Below are positions 17,155 through 27,241 of a DNA stretch of 36,673 bases, piece after piece; within the stretch, counting starts at the first letter, position 1; every line of letters starts with the position of its first letter. Under the pieces are notes generated by a model. The model saw only the letters and a list, made by a program, of their open reading frames with translations, searched no databases and was not told the origin of the DNA. The DNA comes from Chitinophaga pinensis (lineage in GTDB: Bacteria > Bacteroidota > Bacteroidia > B-17B0 > Aurantibacillaceae): NCBI GenBank assembly GCA_945887955.1, contig CAMCZO010000021.1, forward strand, positions 1 to 36,673, in the 5' to 3' direction. Both the position numbers and the translations under genes were made by a program.

Positions 17155-18237
17155 CTACTTACTAAGATTTATGGAGTGTTTTTTATTTTTAATTAAAACA
17201 AAAAATAAGAAAAATATACACATTCCTATCACTGCAAAAAAACTGAGTGTGGGTGAGTCAACAAAGAAAGTAATAAGCGAACTACATATAGTTATTAAAG
17301 AAAAAGTATAAATAATTAGGGTGATTTTAGTATGACTATAATTACATTCAATTAATTTGTGATGAATATGCTTTTTATCAGCTAAAAAAGGCGATTGCCC
17401 ACTTAATGTTCTTATTAATACTACTCTAAATGTATCTAATAAAGGATAGGATATAATAGAAATTACAAAAACGGGCTTACTAATTTTTTGCCAAAACGGG
17501 CTTAAATTATTAATCGGATATTCAATTAATTTTATGGATAATATGCAAATAAACATTCCAAGAATAATTGAACCCGAATCTCCCATAAAAATTTTAGCTG
17601 GTGAAAAATTAAAAATTAAAAATCCAAGTAATGCGCCAGCTAATGCAAAAGATAAGGAAGCATATTGAAATTCATTATTAAAAACAAACCAAATTCCAAA
17701 AGCAAAACTACTAATAAAGCCAACGCCTGCAGCTAATCCATCTATGCCGTCAATTAGATTAAATGAATTAACCACAACTACGTAAGTAAAAATAGAAATG
17801 AAAACACTGCCCCAATAGGGTATTTCAGAAACGCCAAATATGCCATGTAAACCCAAAATTCTAATATCCCCCATTAAAACTAAAATTAACGCAACTAAAA
17901 TGTGAGCAAATAGTTTTTTTACAGCTGCAGTACCTATAATATCATCTTTAACGCCAACAAAAAATAAGACTAAGCTACAAGCAATAATAAGTTTAAATTC
18001 TTTAAAAATTTGAAATGAATAATTATCAGCATTAATTGAGAACCATAATGAAAAAGAGAAAATAGTAGAAGCATAAATAACAATACCACCAATGTTTGGA
18101 ATTGAGCGTCTATGTATTTTACGCTTATCACCTGGCGAGTCTGTTAATCGTTTTAATATTGCAACTTTAATAAGAGCAGGCGTAGAATAAACAGATATGA
18201 TAAAAGCAGTTAAGAAAACTAAAATTAATAAAGGCAT
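17155..18237 (-). CDS. Undecaprenyl-phosphate sugar-1-phosphate transferase (MraY/WecA/TagO family)
   Basis: An integral membrane enzyme (about 10-11 helices) that starts a lipid-linked glycan by transferring a sugar-1-phosphate from a UDP-sugar to undecaprenyl phosphate. Landmarks: LTDSPGDKRKIHRRSIPNIGG (31-51), the Asp98-Asp99 pair in VGVKDD, NLIDGIDGLAAG at 160-171 with Asp163/Asp166, FNFSPAKIFMGDSGS, and the cytoplasmic His motif KKHIHHKLI. The HIHHKL form and the position within a GDP-fucose operon point to a WecA/TagO-like glycan initiator rather than to peptidoglycan MraY. Its ATG directly abuts the stop of the upstream barrel gene. Confidence 0.88.
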   Translation of the reverse strand: MPLLILVFLTAFIISVYSTPALIKVAILKRLTDSPGDKRKIHRRSIPNIGGIVIYASTIFSFSLWFSINADNYSFQIFKEFKLIIACSLVLFFVGVKDDIIGTAAVKKLFAHILVALILVLMGDIRILGLHGIFGVSEIPYWGSVFISIFTYVVVVNSFNLIDGIDGLAAGVGFISSFAFGIWFVFNNEFQYASLSFALAGALLGFLIFNFSPAKIFMGDSGSIILGMFICILSIKLIEYPINNLSPFWQKISKPVFVISIISYPLLDTFRVVLIRTLSGQSPFLADKKHIHHKLIECNYSHTKITLIIYTFSLITICSSLITFFVDSPTLSFFAVIGMCIFFLFFVLIKNKKHSINLSK

Positions 18238-19767
18238 CTAAAAGTCGTAATATTGATTATACAAATTGGTTTTTAATGAAAAATAAACGTAATTAGTTTG
18301 ATTATTTAACAAGCCAAAGTTATAAAAATTTTGTGAGTGATAGTTTATGCCAATAGAAAAACTTAAATTATAACTTGGATTAATTAAATAGCCGATTTTA
18401 GCATTAAAATTAGTCGTATTTGATTTGTTTTTTAAATCAATTTCTTTAATCAAATAGTTATATTTCATGTTCAAAAAAAAACGCTTCCACCTATAATCAC
18501 TTAATGCAACTAATTCAGTTCCTATTCCCGGACTAAATGCAAGGGGCTGATTATAATGAGTAAAAGATTGATCAGAAACGATGTTGGTCGGACTCTTATA
18601 ACTTGAACCCATTACAGCATTATATTCAATTTGAAAAAATAAATTATTAATACCTAAGGCATCAAAATAAGTTAACCCCAATTGATAGCCCCAGCTTTTT
18701 CCAATTTTACTGGTATCAGACAAATCATCTAACATTATTTGACTATATGTATTTAATTTATTTGAAAGTTTAATTTTTATCTCAGAACCAATTAAAACAT
18801 TGTTTGTATGGTTTAAATTATAAGCTGCTAAATTGCTATAAATAATAGGATTGAAATATTGCCAACTTAAATTTTGTTGATTTTTTTTATCACCAACTTG
18901 CCACATAGTGCCTTGAAAAAAACCTAAATTAATGGATTTTGTTATGTTTAAACTTAAATAATGAAAACTAGCCGCTTTTTTTTGAAATAACCTTTCAGTA
19001 TTTGGCAACTGAATTAAAGATGCTGGCACTAAATTCATTAACACTGCATAAATAGTAGTGTATTGAATTTTGCCTTTAAACCATTGTTGTGTAAAGCGAG
19101 CATATGGATAATTAAATGAGTTATCGCTTAAAAGTAAAGAACGATAACCCGCGCCAATTTTATGTTTACCATGCCCAAATTGAATATTGAAATTTTTACT
19201 TGCTTGAATTGAAACAAACCCAGAAGAAAAAGCATAATCATAGCCACCGCCATTAAATGATTTCCATCTTCCTTGCCCAGGAATTACCAAATTTAATTTA
19301 GCGCTTGAATTAATGTAATTAGGAAAAAAAGATTGATTCTCAACAAACATACTTTCGAAATATACTTTATCGCCAACTTGTCCGCTTCCTATAAAACCTC
19401 GAGTGTTAGTATATAGTTTATTGTTAAGAGTATCTGCAAAATCTTTTCCAATTTCAAGATTTAATATGGGGTCTAATTGTAATTTAAATTTTTCAGTCGG
19501 AGATTCTATTTTGATGGCATGATTTAAAAAAATAAATTTTGATAGTGCGCTATTTTTATATAAAGAGTGGCTATCTGTTACATAAAGATATTTTTTAGAA
19601 AAAAACGGAATATATGGTTTTAGATTGGTGTGAATATTGTTATTGATTTCAGCTAATTTTTTTTCAGTAAAAAGCGAAAAAAAGTAATCATTAGGCAAAT
19701 TATAATACTGTGCCTTTATGGAATGTATAATTAAAACAAAAAAAAATATTAAGGGTTTTAATTTCAA
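18238..19767 (-). CDS. Outer membrane beta-barrel, RemB/Wzi-like (capsule assembly family)
   Basis: A 509-residue exported protein: signal peptide 1-19 (FFFVLIIHSIKAQ), a roughly 100-residue periplasmic lead, then about 400 residues of alternating barrel strands. The GHGKHKIGAGYRSLLLSDN stretch followed by NYPYARFTQQWFKGKIQYTTIYAVL resembles the Wzi/capsule-assembly barrels and the gliding-motility protein RemB of flavobacteria. Wzi proteins anchor capsule on the cell surface; RemB moves on the cell surface of gliding cells. It sits inside the operon between fcl (4-base gap) and the WecA-like gene (no gap), which supports a role in surface glycan display. Barrel class is clear; the RemB/Wzi call is moderate. 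Confidence 0.65.
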   Translation of the reverse strand: MKLKPLIFFFVLIIHSIKAQYYNLPNDYFFSLFTEKKLAEINNNIHTNLKPYIPFFSKKYLYVTDSHSLYKNSALSKFIFLNHAIKIESPTEKFKLQLDPILNLEIGKDFADTLNNKLYTNTRGFIGSGQVGDKVYFESMFVENQSFFPNYINSSAKLNLVIPGQGRWKSFNGGGYDYAFSSGFVSIQASKNFNIQFGHGKHKIGAGYRSLLLSDNSFNYPYARFTQQWFKGKIQYTTIYAVLMNLVPASLIQLPNTERLFQKKAASFHYLSLNITKSINLGFFQGTMWQVGDKKNQQNLSWQYFNPIIYSNLAAYNLNHTNNVLIGSEIKIKLSNKLNTYSQIMLDDLSDTSKIGKSWGYQLGLTYFDALGINNLFFQIEYNAVMGSSYKSPTNIVSDQSFTHYNQPLAFSPGIGTELVALSDYRWKRFFLNMKYNYLIKEIDLKNKSNTTNFNAKIGYLINPSYNLSFSIGINYHSQNFYNFGLLNNQTNYVYFSLKTNLYNQYYDF

Positions 19768-19771
19768 TGGA

Positions 19772-20713
19772 TTACCACGTTTTTACATTTTTATTTTTTA
19801 TATAATCTTCGTAAACTAATCTAATCCCTTCTTCTAAACTTATTTTGTGTTTCCATCCCAAATTGTTAAGTAAATTTACGTCTAATAGTTTTCTGGGAGT
19901 GCCATCAGGTTTAGATAAGTCGTACTTTAATTCACCAGTGTAGCCAGTTGTTTTCTGAATTAACAAGGCTAAGTCTTTAATCGAAATATCAGTCCCTGTT
20001 CCAATATTTACATGTTTGTGTCCGTTATAATTTCGCATTAAAAAAACACAAGCGTCTGATAAATCGTCAGCATTTAAAAATTCGCGCAAAGGTGAGCCTG
20101 TGCCCCAAATTTCAACGAAGGGTAAATTATTTTCTTTTGCATGGTGAAATTTTCTAATAAGTGCAGGCAGTACATGAGAATTATTTAAATCGTAATTATC
20201 ATTTTTCCCATATAAATTTGTAGGCATAACCGAAAAAAAATTACAGCCATGTTGTCTAAAATAACTTTCGCACAATTTTATGCCGGCAATTTTAGCAATG
20301 GCATACGGCTCATTGGTGTCTTCTAAATAACCACTAAGCAAATAATCTTCTTTTAAAGGTTGAGGCGCCAATTTAGGATAAATACATGAAGACCCAAGGA
20401 ATAATAATTTTTTTACTTTATTTACAAATGATGCATGAATAATATTATTTTGTATCATTAAATTATCATACAAAAAATCAGCACGATAAATATTATTTGC
20501 TTGAATGCCCCCAACTTTAGCCGCCGCTAAAAAAACATAATCAGGCTTTTCGGTTTCAAAAAACTCATCAACTTGTTGGGTTTTTTTTAAATCTAGTTCT
20601 GAAGATGTTTTTAATAAAAAATTCTTATACCCTTTTTCTTGCAAATTTCTTAATATAGCAGAGCCTACCATTCCTTTATGACCAGCAATATATATTTTAG
20701 AATTAAGTTCCAT
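19772..20713 (-). CDS. fcl: GDP-L-fucose synthase
   Basis: Epimerises and reduces GDP-4-keto-6-deoxy-D-mannose to GDP-L-fucose with NADPH. The 313-residue extended short-chain dehydrogenase has the nucleotide loop GHKGMVG at 11-17, the family-specific [11 protein letters not shown], the active-site SSCIYP at 108-113 and catalytic Tyr137/Lys141 in [17 protein letters not shown] and the substrate loop [11 protein letters not shown] are typical of Fcl. It lies 57 bases downstream of gmd, which makes its substrate, and is followed four bases later by the outer-membrane barrel gene. Confidence 0.96.
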   Translation of the reverse strand: MELNSKIYIAGHKGMVGSAILRNLQEKGYKNFLLKTSSELDLKKTQQVDEFFETEKPDYVFLAAAKVGGIQANNIYRADFLYDNLMIQNNIIHASFVNKVKKLLFLGSSCIYPKLAPQPLKEDYLLSGYLEDTNEPYAIAKIAGIKLCESYFRQHGCNFFSVMPTNLYGKNDNYDLNNSHVLPALIRKFHHAKENNLPFVEIWGTGSPLREFLNADDLSDACVFLMRNYNGHKHVNIGTGTDISIKDLALLIQKTTGYTGELKYDLSKPDGTPRKLLDVNLLNNLGWKHKISLEEGIRLVYEDYIKNKNVKTW

Positions 20714-20770
20714 TTAAAATAAAATGATGTTTAGAATTTGTATTTTTTTACAAGAGATTGGTTGTAAAAT

Positions 20771-21856
20771 TTATTCCTTTTGATTTATTACTTTATGACC
20801 ACCTTCTAATAAATATTGATCGCGCTTAAATAAAACTAAATCTGCTTGAACCATTTCTTTACATAGTTCGGCAACTGTGCATTTAGCAACCCAGCCTAAT
20901 TTATTTTTAGCTTTTGATGCATCGCCTAATAATAAATCTACTTCTGCAGGCCTATAATATTTTGGGTCTATTTCTACTATCACTTTTCCTGCAGGATCAA
21001 TTCCTTTTTCATTTTCTCCACTCCCTTGCCATTTTAAATTTATGCCAACTTCCAAAAAAGCCATGCTGATAAATTCTCTTACTGAAATTTTAATGCCAGT
21101 TGCTAAAACAAAATCATCGGGCTCATCTTGTTGTAGCATTCTCCACATCCCTTCTACATAATCTTTTGCATGACCCCAATCTCTCTCTGAATCTATGTTG
21201 CCAATAAATAGTTTTTCTTGCATACCCAAACTAATTCTTGCGGCAGCACGACTAATTTTACGAGTAACAAAAGTTTCGCCTCTTAGCGGACTTTCATGAT
21301 TAAATAAAATCCCATTACAGGCAAACATTCCATAGCTTTCTCTATAGTTTTTTGTAATCCAAAAGCCATATAATTTAGCAACACCGTATGGGCTTCGAGG
21401 ATAAAATGGGGTGGTTTCTTTTTGAGGTGTTTCTTGAACAAGACCATAAAGTTCGCTCGTTGAGGCTTGATAAAAACGCGTTTTCTTTTCTAAACCTAAA
21501 ATACGAATAGCTTCTAAAATACGGAGTGGCCCAAGAGCATCAGCATTAGCAGTATATTCAGGAGTTTCAAAACTAACTTTTACATGGCTTTGCGCAGCAA
21601 GATTATAAATTTCGTCAGGCTGAACTTCTTGAATTATTCGAATTAAGTTTGTGCTATCTGTTAAATCGCCGTAATGTAATTTAAAGTTTATGTTTTTTTC
21701 ATGTTGATCTTGATATAAATGATCAATTCTATCAGTATTAAACATCGAGCTTCGGCGTTTAATCCCATGAACATAATAGCCTTTACTGAGCAGCAACTCC
21801 GCCAAGTAGGCCCCATCCTGTCCTGTTATTCCTGTTATAAGAGCAATTTTTACCAT
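20771..21856 (-). CDS. gmd: GDP-mannose 4,6-dehydratase
   Basis: Converts GDP-D-mannose to GDP-4-keto-6-deoxy-D-mannose. The NADP-binding loop [12 protein letters not shown] is at 9-20, and the chain carries [27 protein letters not shown], the active-site QASTSELYG, and [10 protein letters not shown] with the Tyr/Lys pair, all diagnostic of Gmd. The late stretch [22 protein letters not shown] (here starting YYRPAEVD) is also conserved. The frame extends upstream to a TTG at 21871, but the ATG at 21856 begins the protein exactly where family members do (MVKIALIT), giving 361 residues. It opens the operon gmd-fcl-barrel-WecA-like. Confidence 0.96.
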   Translation of the reverse strand: MVKIALITGITGQDGAYLAELLLSKGYYVHGIKRRSSMFNTDRIDHLYQDQHEKNINFKLHYGDLTDSTNLIRIIQEVQPDEIYNLAAQSHVKVSFETPEYTANADALGPLRILEAIRILGLEKKTRFYQASTSELYGLVQETPQKETTPFYPRSPYGVAKLYGFWITKNYRESYGMFACNGILFNHESPLRGETFVTRKISRAAARISLGMQEKLFIGNIDSERDWGHAKDYVEGMWRMLQQDEPDDFVLATGIKISVREFISMAFLEVGINLKWQGSGENEKGIDPAGKVIVEIDPKYYRPAEVDLLLGDASKAKNKLGWVAKCTVAELCKEMVQADLVLFKRDQYLLEGGHKVINQKE

Positions 21857-21914
21857 AATATAAAATATCAATATTACAAAAAAAATAATTAGTTATTTAC
21901 ATTAGTTTTGATAA

Positions 21915-21942
21915 TTGATTTAGCTTGATTTTAGTATATTTG
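21915..21942 (+). promoter_or_regulatory. Promoter of the DUF3098 gene
   Basis: TTG at 21915-21917, a 17-base spacer and an exact TAnnTTTG box (TATATTTG, 21935-21942), in line with the Bacteroidota housekeeping promoter. The ATG is 35 bases further on. This is the best two-element promoter in the window. Confidence 0.6.
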
Positions 21943-21976
21943 AATTTTATATTATTTTAATTACCAGACAGAAATT

Positions 21977-22264
21977 ATGAAAGCAAAAGATAAACCCGCA
22001 AAAGAAGGTCAATCGGTAAGTGTTAATATCCCAACTTTCAATAAAAATAATTATATTATACTGTTAGCAGGATTGGCATTAATAGCTATTGGTTATTTGT
22101 TAATGATAGGCGGCGGTAGTGATGACCCCAACTTATTTAACCCCGAAATATTTAATTTTCAGAGAATTACTTTGGCTCCAATTTGTTGTTTGCTTGGTTT
22201 TGTTGCAATCATTTTTGCAATCATGTGGCGTCCAAAAAAGACCGGAGAAAAAACGGTTGATTAA
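21977..22264 (+). CDS. DUF3098 family small membrane protein
   Basis: A 95-residue protein with a polar N-terminus, one membrane segment at about 27-45 (YIILLAGLALIAIGYLLMIGGG), the conserved loop SDDPNLFNPEIFNFQRITLAPICCLLGF and a second membrane segment running into MWRPKK. The GGGSDDPN-x-FNPEIF-x-RRIT-like loop is the DUF3098 signature. The family is specific to Bacteroidota and is often found between ftsX and uppP, hinting at a cell-division or envelope role; neither gene is present here. Function unknown. Confidence 0.85.
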   Translation: MKAKDKPAKEGQSVSVNIPTFNKNNYIILLAGLALIAIGYLLMIGGGSDDPNLFNPEIFNFQRITLAPICCLLGFVAIIFAIMWRPKKTGEKTVD

Positions 22265-22272
22265 GCTTTGGT

Positions 22273-22329
22273 TTTAGCCTCTTATCAAATTAAGGTTATA
22301 AAAAATGATGGCTAAAGATTCATTTTTTT
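22273..22329 (+). terminator. Weak terminator-like structure after the DUF3098 gene
   Basis: TTTAGCC (22273-22279) is the exact complement of GGCTAAA (22310-22316); a run of seven T begins six bases later. The loop of 30 bases is long, so this is a weak prediction. Confidence 0.25.
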
Positions 22330-22471
22330 AATAAAGAAAAATTGGTTTACGAAAATAATGTTTGATATTAAAAATTGGCCGGGTAAAAGAATTGTTATCT
22401 ATTCTTAAAAAACAATATTGTATCTCTTATTTGTAAATAAAAGCATAACTTTATATGAGCTATTTTAATCG

Positions 22472-25195
22472 ATGAATAAGTTATTATTTATACTGTTTAT
22501 TTTTGTTTCTGCTTTTTGTTATTCTTCACACAATCGTGCAGGAGAAATTTCATATAAACGAGTTCAGCCCTTTACTAGTTTAGTGGGTGGAGTTTCTGTG
22601 CCAACGTATAGTTATTTAATAACCGTAACTGTTTATAGTGATTTTGGGCAAGACGTTGCAGATAGATGTGCGGATACGGTCTATTTTGGTGATGGACAAA
22701 TTGGGATTGCCTTTCGTGTAAATGGAGGTTTTTCGGGGTGTAATTGCCCGCCCTTAGCCCAGTGTGGGCTAGAAATTATTAATTCGGCAAATTATAATGT
22801 TAAACTTAATACTTACACAATAACTCATGTGTATGCTGGTGCAGGCCGTTATTTAATCCGAATGATTGATCCAAATAGAAATGCCGGCGTTCACAACATG
22901 ACGAATTCAAGCGACCAGGCCTTTTATGTTGAATCACTATTAGTTATTTATAACCTTAATGGAGCCAATAGTTCCCCTATTTTTAATTATCAACCTCTTG
23001 ATAGGGCATGTAAAGACAAGTGCTTTTATCATAACCCGGGGGCATATGATCCTGATGGCGATTTGCTAACTTACGAAATTTCTACCCCTCGAAAGGGGAA
23101 CGGGCAAACCGTTGATGGATATTTTAATCCGAGTTCTGAAGGCGGCACTTTTAATATCAATTCAAGCACAGGATTATTAACATGGTGCTCTCCAAAATTT
23201 AAAGCAGAGTATAACATAGCCTTTATTGTAAAAGAATGGCGAAAAAACTCTAACGGAGATTATCAACTTATGGGTTATGTATTAAGAGACATGCAGGTTG
23301 TTGTAGATGTTTGTCCAAACAACGACCCGCCAAGTATTATAGTTCCTCAAGATACATGCGTAGAAGCGGGAACTTTAATCCAAAAAAAATTAACCATTGT
23401 TGATCAAACACCAAGCCCATTTATTTCTAGTATCGTGAAATTAGAAGGTAACGCGGGCGCGTTTGCTGCAACAAGCCCGAAAGCAGTTATTAGCAACACG
23501 AGTGCAATAGCTACATATACCTCTTTGTTTACTTGGCAAACAACTTGTAATCATATTCAGCTTCAACCCTATGAATCTGTTTTTAAAGTTAAAGATAACG
23601 GCTCTCCGGTTAATCTAGTTGGATTTAATACTTATAAAATTCGAGTGGTTCCTCCCTCTGTAAAAAATGTATCAGCTACTCCTATTGGATCTAATATAAA
23701 AATAATTTGGACTCCTTCTTCATGTTCGCCAACCAATAATCCATTAGTTTCTTATAAAATTTATCGAAAAAATAATTGCGCGCCATACCCCATATCCCCT
23801 TGCATAACTGGCGTTCCTTTAAACGATGGTTTTGTTTTTTTAGGACAAACTAATTCTTCTACCTATTCGTTTATTGATAACAATAATGGCATCGGACTAA
23901 TAATTGGGCAAAATTATGGCTATATATTAGTAGCGGCTTACAAAGACAGCTCCGAAACATTTGCAAGTGCAATGGTGTGTGCAAAACTTAAAAGCGACAT
24001 TCCAATTATTTTAAATGTAGATGTGCTTTCAACTGGAGTTTCAAACGGCTCAATTCAAATTAAATGGGAAAACCCGATTATTTCGCCTAGTGATTTAGAT
24101 ACCATTGCTTTTCCAGGGCCATATCAGTTAAACATTAAATATCGCTCATCATCAACTGAAAGCTTTATAACTATATTTAATAATACTAGCACTTATTTTT
24201 TAGGTTTATCCAAAACCTATACTCATACCGGAGTTAATACTCAAACATTAAATGCACAGTATAAAATTGAGTTTATTGCCGGCCCCATTATTTTTGGATC
24301 ATCGCAGGTAGCCAATTCAGTTTCTTTAACCGCAGAACCAAGCGATAGAAAAATTAAATTATCTTGGCAGGCAAATACACCATGGACAAATTATAAATAT
24401 ACAATTTACAAAAAAAACCCTCTTAGTTTAACATATACGCTTGTTGCCAGCACAACATTAAATTCTTTTGTCGATTCAGTAAAAATAGTTAATCGATATA
24501 ATTACTGCTATAAAGTTTTAAGCGAAGGCCAGTATTCGGACCCTTCTATTTTTAAACCGCTTTTAAATAATTCGCAAGAAGTTTGCGTTACTGCAAAAGA
24601 TATCATCAGCCCATGTTCTCCAACTTTGGGAATAGAATCTGATTGCCCTTTGGGTTACATTAAAATTAAATGGCCAAACCCAAAACTTATTTGTAAAGAA
24701 AGCGATGACGTTATTAAATATATTTTATTTTTTAAGCCAACTCTTTACGATAATTTTAGTGTGGTAGATACTTTTTATGGCGCCAATTCAACTGTTTATT
24801 CCCCAGATTTTTTAATTTCACTTTCAGGCTGTTATGCAATTCAAGCAATAGATTCGAGCGGAAACATTAGCCCTTTAAGTTCAGAGTTTTGTTTAGATAA
24901 TTGCCCTTTATATGAATTGCCAAACATAATAACACCTAATGCTGATCAGGCAAATGATCACTTTAAAGCTATTAAAATTAGACAAATTAAACAAATTGAT
25001 TTAATTGTTTATGATCGTTGGGGTAACATCGTTTATAAGACAGAAGACCCTTATTTTGAGTGGAATGGGGTGAGTATTTTTAGCAATCAACCCGTTAGCG
25101 AAGGAACTTTTTTTTATTTATGTCACGTTTACGAAATAAGATTAAAAGGCATAGTTAAACGAACAATAAAGGGCTATTTTCAAGTCATGCGCTAA
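22472..25195 (+). CDS. Large secreted protein with gliding-motility-associated C-terminal (T9SS) domain
   Basis: A 907-residue exported protein. Residues 1-18 form a signal peptide, followed at once by SHNRAGEISYKRV, the start of a domain often seen at the N-terminus of large Bacteroidota surface proteins. Residues 160-290 contain cysteine-bearing beta domains (for example GAYDPDGDLLTYEIS, a cadherin-like calcium-site look), and 395-800 hold several fibronectin type III-like modules (VSYKIYRKNN, KIKLSWQANTPWTNYKYTIYKK). From about 816 the CHU_C domain begins (LPNIITPNADQANDHF, LIVYDRWGNIVYKTED, GTFFYLC), which serves as a type B sorting signal for the type IX secretion system. It is probably a cell-surface or adhesive protein; ligand unknown. 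Start codon of the RsmB-like gene follows after 17 bases. Confidence 0.9.
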   Translation: MNKLLFILFIFVSAFCYSSHNRAGEISYKRVQPFTSLVGGVSVPTYSYLITVTVYSDFGQDVADRCADTVYFGDGQIGIAFRVNGGFSGCNCPPLAQCGLEIINSANYNVKLNTYTITHVYAGAGRYLIRMIDPNRNAGVHNMTNSSDQAFYVESLLVIYNLNGANSSPIFNYQPLDRACKDKCFYHNPGAYDPDGDLLTYEISTPRKGNGQTVDGYFNPSSEGGTFNINSSTGLLTWCSPKFKAEYNIAFIVKEWRKNSNGDYQLMGYVLRDMQVVVDVCPNNDPPSIIVPQDTCVEAGTLIQKKLTIVDQTPSPFISSIVKLEGNAGAFAATSPKAVISNTSAIATYTSLFTWQTTCNHIQLQPYESVFKVKDNGSPVNLVGFNTYKIRVVPPSVKNVSATPIGSNIKIIWTPSSCSPTNNPLVSYKIYRKNNCAPYPISPCITGVPLNDGFVFLGQTNSSTYSFIDNNNGIGLIIGQNYGYILVAAYKDSSETFASAMVCAKLKSDIPIILNVDVLSTGVSNGSIQIKWENPIISPSDLDTIAFPGPYQLNIKYRSSSTESFITIFNNTSTYFLGLSKTYTHTGVNTQTLNAQYKIEFIAGPIIFGSSQVANSVSLTAEPSDRKIKLSWQANTPWTNYKYTIYKKNPLSLTYTLVASTTLNSFVDSVKIVNRYNYCYKVLSEGQYSDPSIFKPLLNNSQEVCVTAKDIISPCSPTLGIESDCPLGYIKIKWPNPKLICKESDDVIKYILFFKPTLYDNFSVVDTFYGANSTVYSPDFLISLSGCYAIQAIDSSGNISPLSSEFCLDNCPLYELPNIITPNADQANDHFKAIKIRQIKQIDLIVYDRWGNIVYKTEDPYFEWNGVSIFSNQPVSEGTFFYLCHVYEIRLKGIVKRTIKGYFQVMR

Positions 25196-25212
25196 GCAAA
25201 TTAATTATTTAC

Positions 25213-26406
25213 ATGAAAATTTATAAAAACTTGGTTAATTCAGTAGCGTTAACCCTTCAAGAAATCTTTATAAAAAATAGATTTGCCGATAAAGCCCTTG
25301 AAAAAACATTTAAACAAAACATTCAGTGGGGCAGCAGAGATAGGCGCTTTGTGGCTGAGGCTGTTTACGACATTACACGCAACTTTAGATTGTACTCCTA
25401 TTTAGCCGAAACTAATAATAACTTTTGGTTTATTACTGCAGTTTGGTTAGTAATTAAAAACGATCAAATTCCAGATTGGCAAGAATTTAAACACGTTAAC
25501 CCCAATGTTATTTTAGCAAAAAAAGAAAGTTTAAAAACAAATTTACCAATTTATGAATCTTATCCAGACTGGCTTTGGGATTTTTGTAGTTCTGAGTTGG
25601 GAAAATCTGAATGGGAAACAGAAGCCATAGCAATGAACCACCAAGCGCCTGTTTTTTTGAGAGCAAACACGCTAAAAACTACTCGCGATAAATTAGCCGA
25701 AAGTTTAAAAAAAGATGGTATTGAAACCCTTTTTGTAAAAGGAGTTATTGATGCACTTGAACTTGTAAAAAGAGAAAACATATTTCAAAACAAAGCATTT
25801 AAAGAAGGTTGGTTTGAATTACAAGATGCCGGATCGCAATTAATTAGCGAGTTTATCGAGCCAAAATCGAATGAATTGGTAATTGATGCTTGCGCTGGCG
25901 CTGGAGGAAAAAGCCTACATCTTGCGGCCCTCATGAAAAATAAAGGAAAAATAATTAGTTTAGATGTTGAGGAATTTAAGCTCAAAGAGCTAAAACGGAG
26001 AGCCTTGAGAGCAGGGGCTTTTAATATAGAAACTAGAGTGATTGAAGAAGGAAAAACAATTGCCGACTTAACTAATAAAGCTGATAGATTATTGTTAGAT
26101 GTTCCTTGTAGCGGTTTAGGCGTTATAAAACGAAACCCTGATGCAAAATGGAAATTAACGCAAGAATCAATTAATCGAACAATTGATGTTCAGCATAAAA
26201 TAATTACAGAATATTCAAAGACTCTTAAATCTGGCGGCGTTTTAGTTTACAGTACCTGCAGTATTTTGCCCATCGAAAACCGAAAACAAATAGATTGTTT
26301 TTTACAAAACAATCCAAATTTTGAATTAATTAAAGATAAATCATTAATGCCAAGCCAAGGTTTTGATGGCTTTTATATGGCTCTAATTAAAAAAACAGCT
26401 GAATAA
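25213..26406 (+). CDS. RsmB/NOP-family RNA (cytosine-5) methyltransferase
   Basis: A 397-residue SAM-dependent RNA methyltransferase. The SAM motif I is DACAGAGGKSLHLAA, and the two cysteines of m5C chemistry are both present: Cys299 in DVPCSGLGVIKRNPD (motif IV) and Cys349 in YSTCSILPIENRKQ (motif VI). The N-terminal 140 residues are helical and resemble a reduced NusB-like or linker domain (RDRRFVAEAVYDITRNF). The target (16S rRNA C967 for E. coli RsmB) cannot be assumed, because Bacteroidota have several paralogues. It follows the giant secreted protein by only 17 bases, so they may share a transcript although functions are unrelated. Confidence 0.92.
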   Translation: MKIYKNLVNSVALTLQEIFIKNRFADKALEKTFKQNIQWGSRDRRFVAEAVYDITRNFRLYSYLAETNNNFWFITAVWLVIKNDQIPDWQEFKHVNPNVILAKKESLKTNLPIYESYPDWLWDFCSSELGKSEWETEAIAMNHQAPVFLRANTLKTTRDKLAESLKKDGIETLFVKGVIDALELVKRENIFQNKAFKEGWFELQDAGSQLISEFIEPKSNELVIDACAGAGGKSLHLAALMKNKGKIISLDVEEFKLKELKRRALRAGAFNIETRVIEEGKTIADLTNKADRLLLDVPCSGLGVIKRNPDAKWKLTQESINRTIDVQHKIITEYSKTLKSGGVLVYSTCSILPIENRKQIDCFLQNNPNFELIKDKSLMPSQGFDGFYMALIKKTAE

Positions 26407-26588
26407 ATAGTCGTTCATCAAATGAAAGCAAAAATTAAAAGTTATAATAAAAAAACTTAGTCACTGATTTCATACTTAGGTATTTTATTTATAGCTATAC
26501 AAAAAACCAATAATTTAACCTAATATTTTTTTTAAAAATGCCACCTTAAATAAAATAATATTACCTTTATTTTATTAAATATATATAT

Positions 26589-27227
26589 ATGAAAAATTTT
26601 ATTTTAGTTATAGCCGCATTAACTTTTAGTATTGCTGCTTATTCGCAGGGCTTTGAAATTGGCATTAAAAGCGGCTTAAATATTGCGGCGGCAAGCGCAG
26701 TGAAAGATTTAGTACCTGGTGTTGGTATATCTAGTAAAAACACCTATAACTTCGGAGTTTATGGGCGTTTAAAAATTAAATTAATTGGCATTTTTGTACA
26801 ACCCGAACTTGTTTATAACACAAGGGGTTATAATTTTAATATTACAGAGCCCATTACTAACAAAACTATAAATATTAAACAGCAGGCCTATTATATAGAT
26901 ATGCCCGTTTTGGTTGGTTTAAAAATGTTTAAATTTTTAAGAGTATATGCTGGCCCAAATTTTCAATACTTACTTAAAAATGAAATAACTGGTGTTGACG
27001 ATGTGGTTGCTTTGGCAATTGATTTTAAAAAAACAGACATGAAAAAATCTAATACTGGGGTACAAATAGGGTTTGGCTTAGATTTATCAAAATTTAGAGT
27101 AGATGTTAAATATGATTTTAACCCTACAGATATGGGCTCACCATTTAGTTATCAAAACCAAGTTCAATCAATCAAAACGAGTATGGTTACTATTCAACTT
27201 GGCTATAAATTATTTGGTATTTTGTAA
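26589..27227 (+). CDS. Porin-like outer membrane beta-barrel (PorT/OMP_b-brl_2 type)
   Basis: A 212-residue exported barrel. The signal peptide (1-19, ending YSQ) is followed by GFEIGIKSGLNIAAASAV, the usual first strand of the family, then alternating strands IFVQPELVYNTRGYNF, YYIDMPVLVGLKMFKFLRVYAGPNF and a terminal MVTIQLGYKLFGIL strand suited to BAM recognition. Eight strands are expected at this size. Members of the family are small immunogenic barrels without assigned transport. A candidate weak -7 (TACCTTTA, 26562-26569) and an (AT)n run precede the ATG; the gene ends 14 bases before the convergent PhoH gene. Confidence 0.85.
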   Translation: MKNFILVIAALTFSIAAYSQGFEIGIKSGLNIAAASAVKDLVPGVGISSKNTYNFGVYGRLKIKLIGIFVQPELVYNTRGYNFNITEPITNKTINIKQQAYYIDMPVLVGLKMFKFLRVYAGPNFQYLLKNEITGVDDVVALAIDFKKTDMKKSNTGVQIGFGLDLSKFRVDVKYDFNPTDMGSPFSYQNQVQSIKTSMVTIQLGYKLFGIL

Positions 27228-27241
27228 AAATTAATTTTTTG

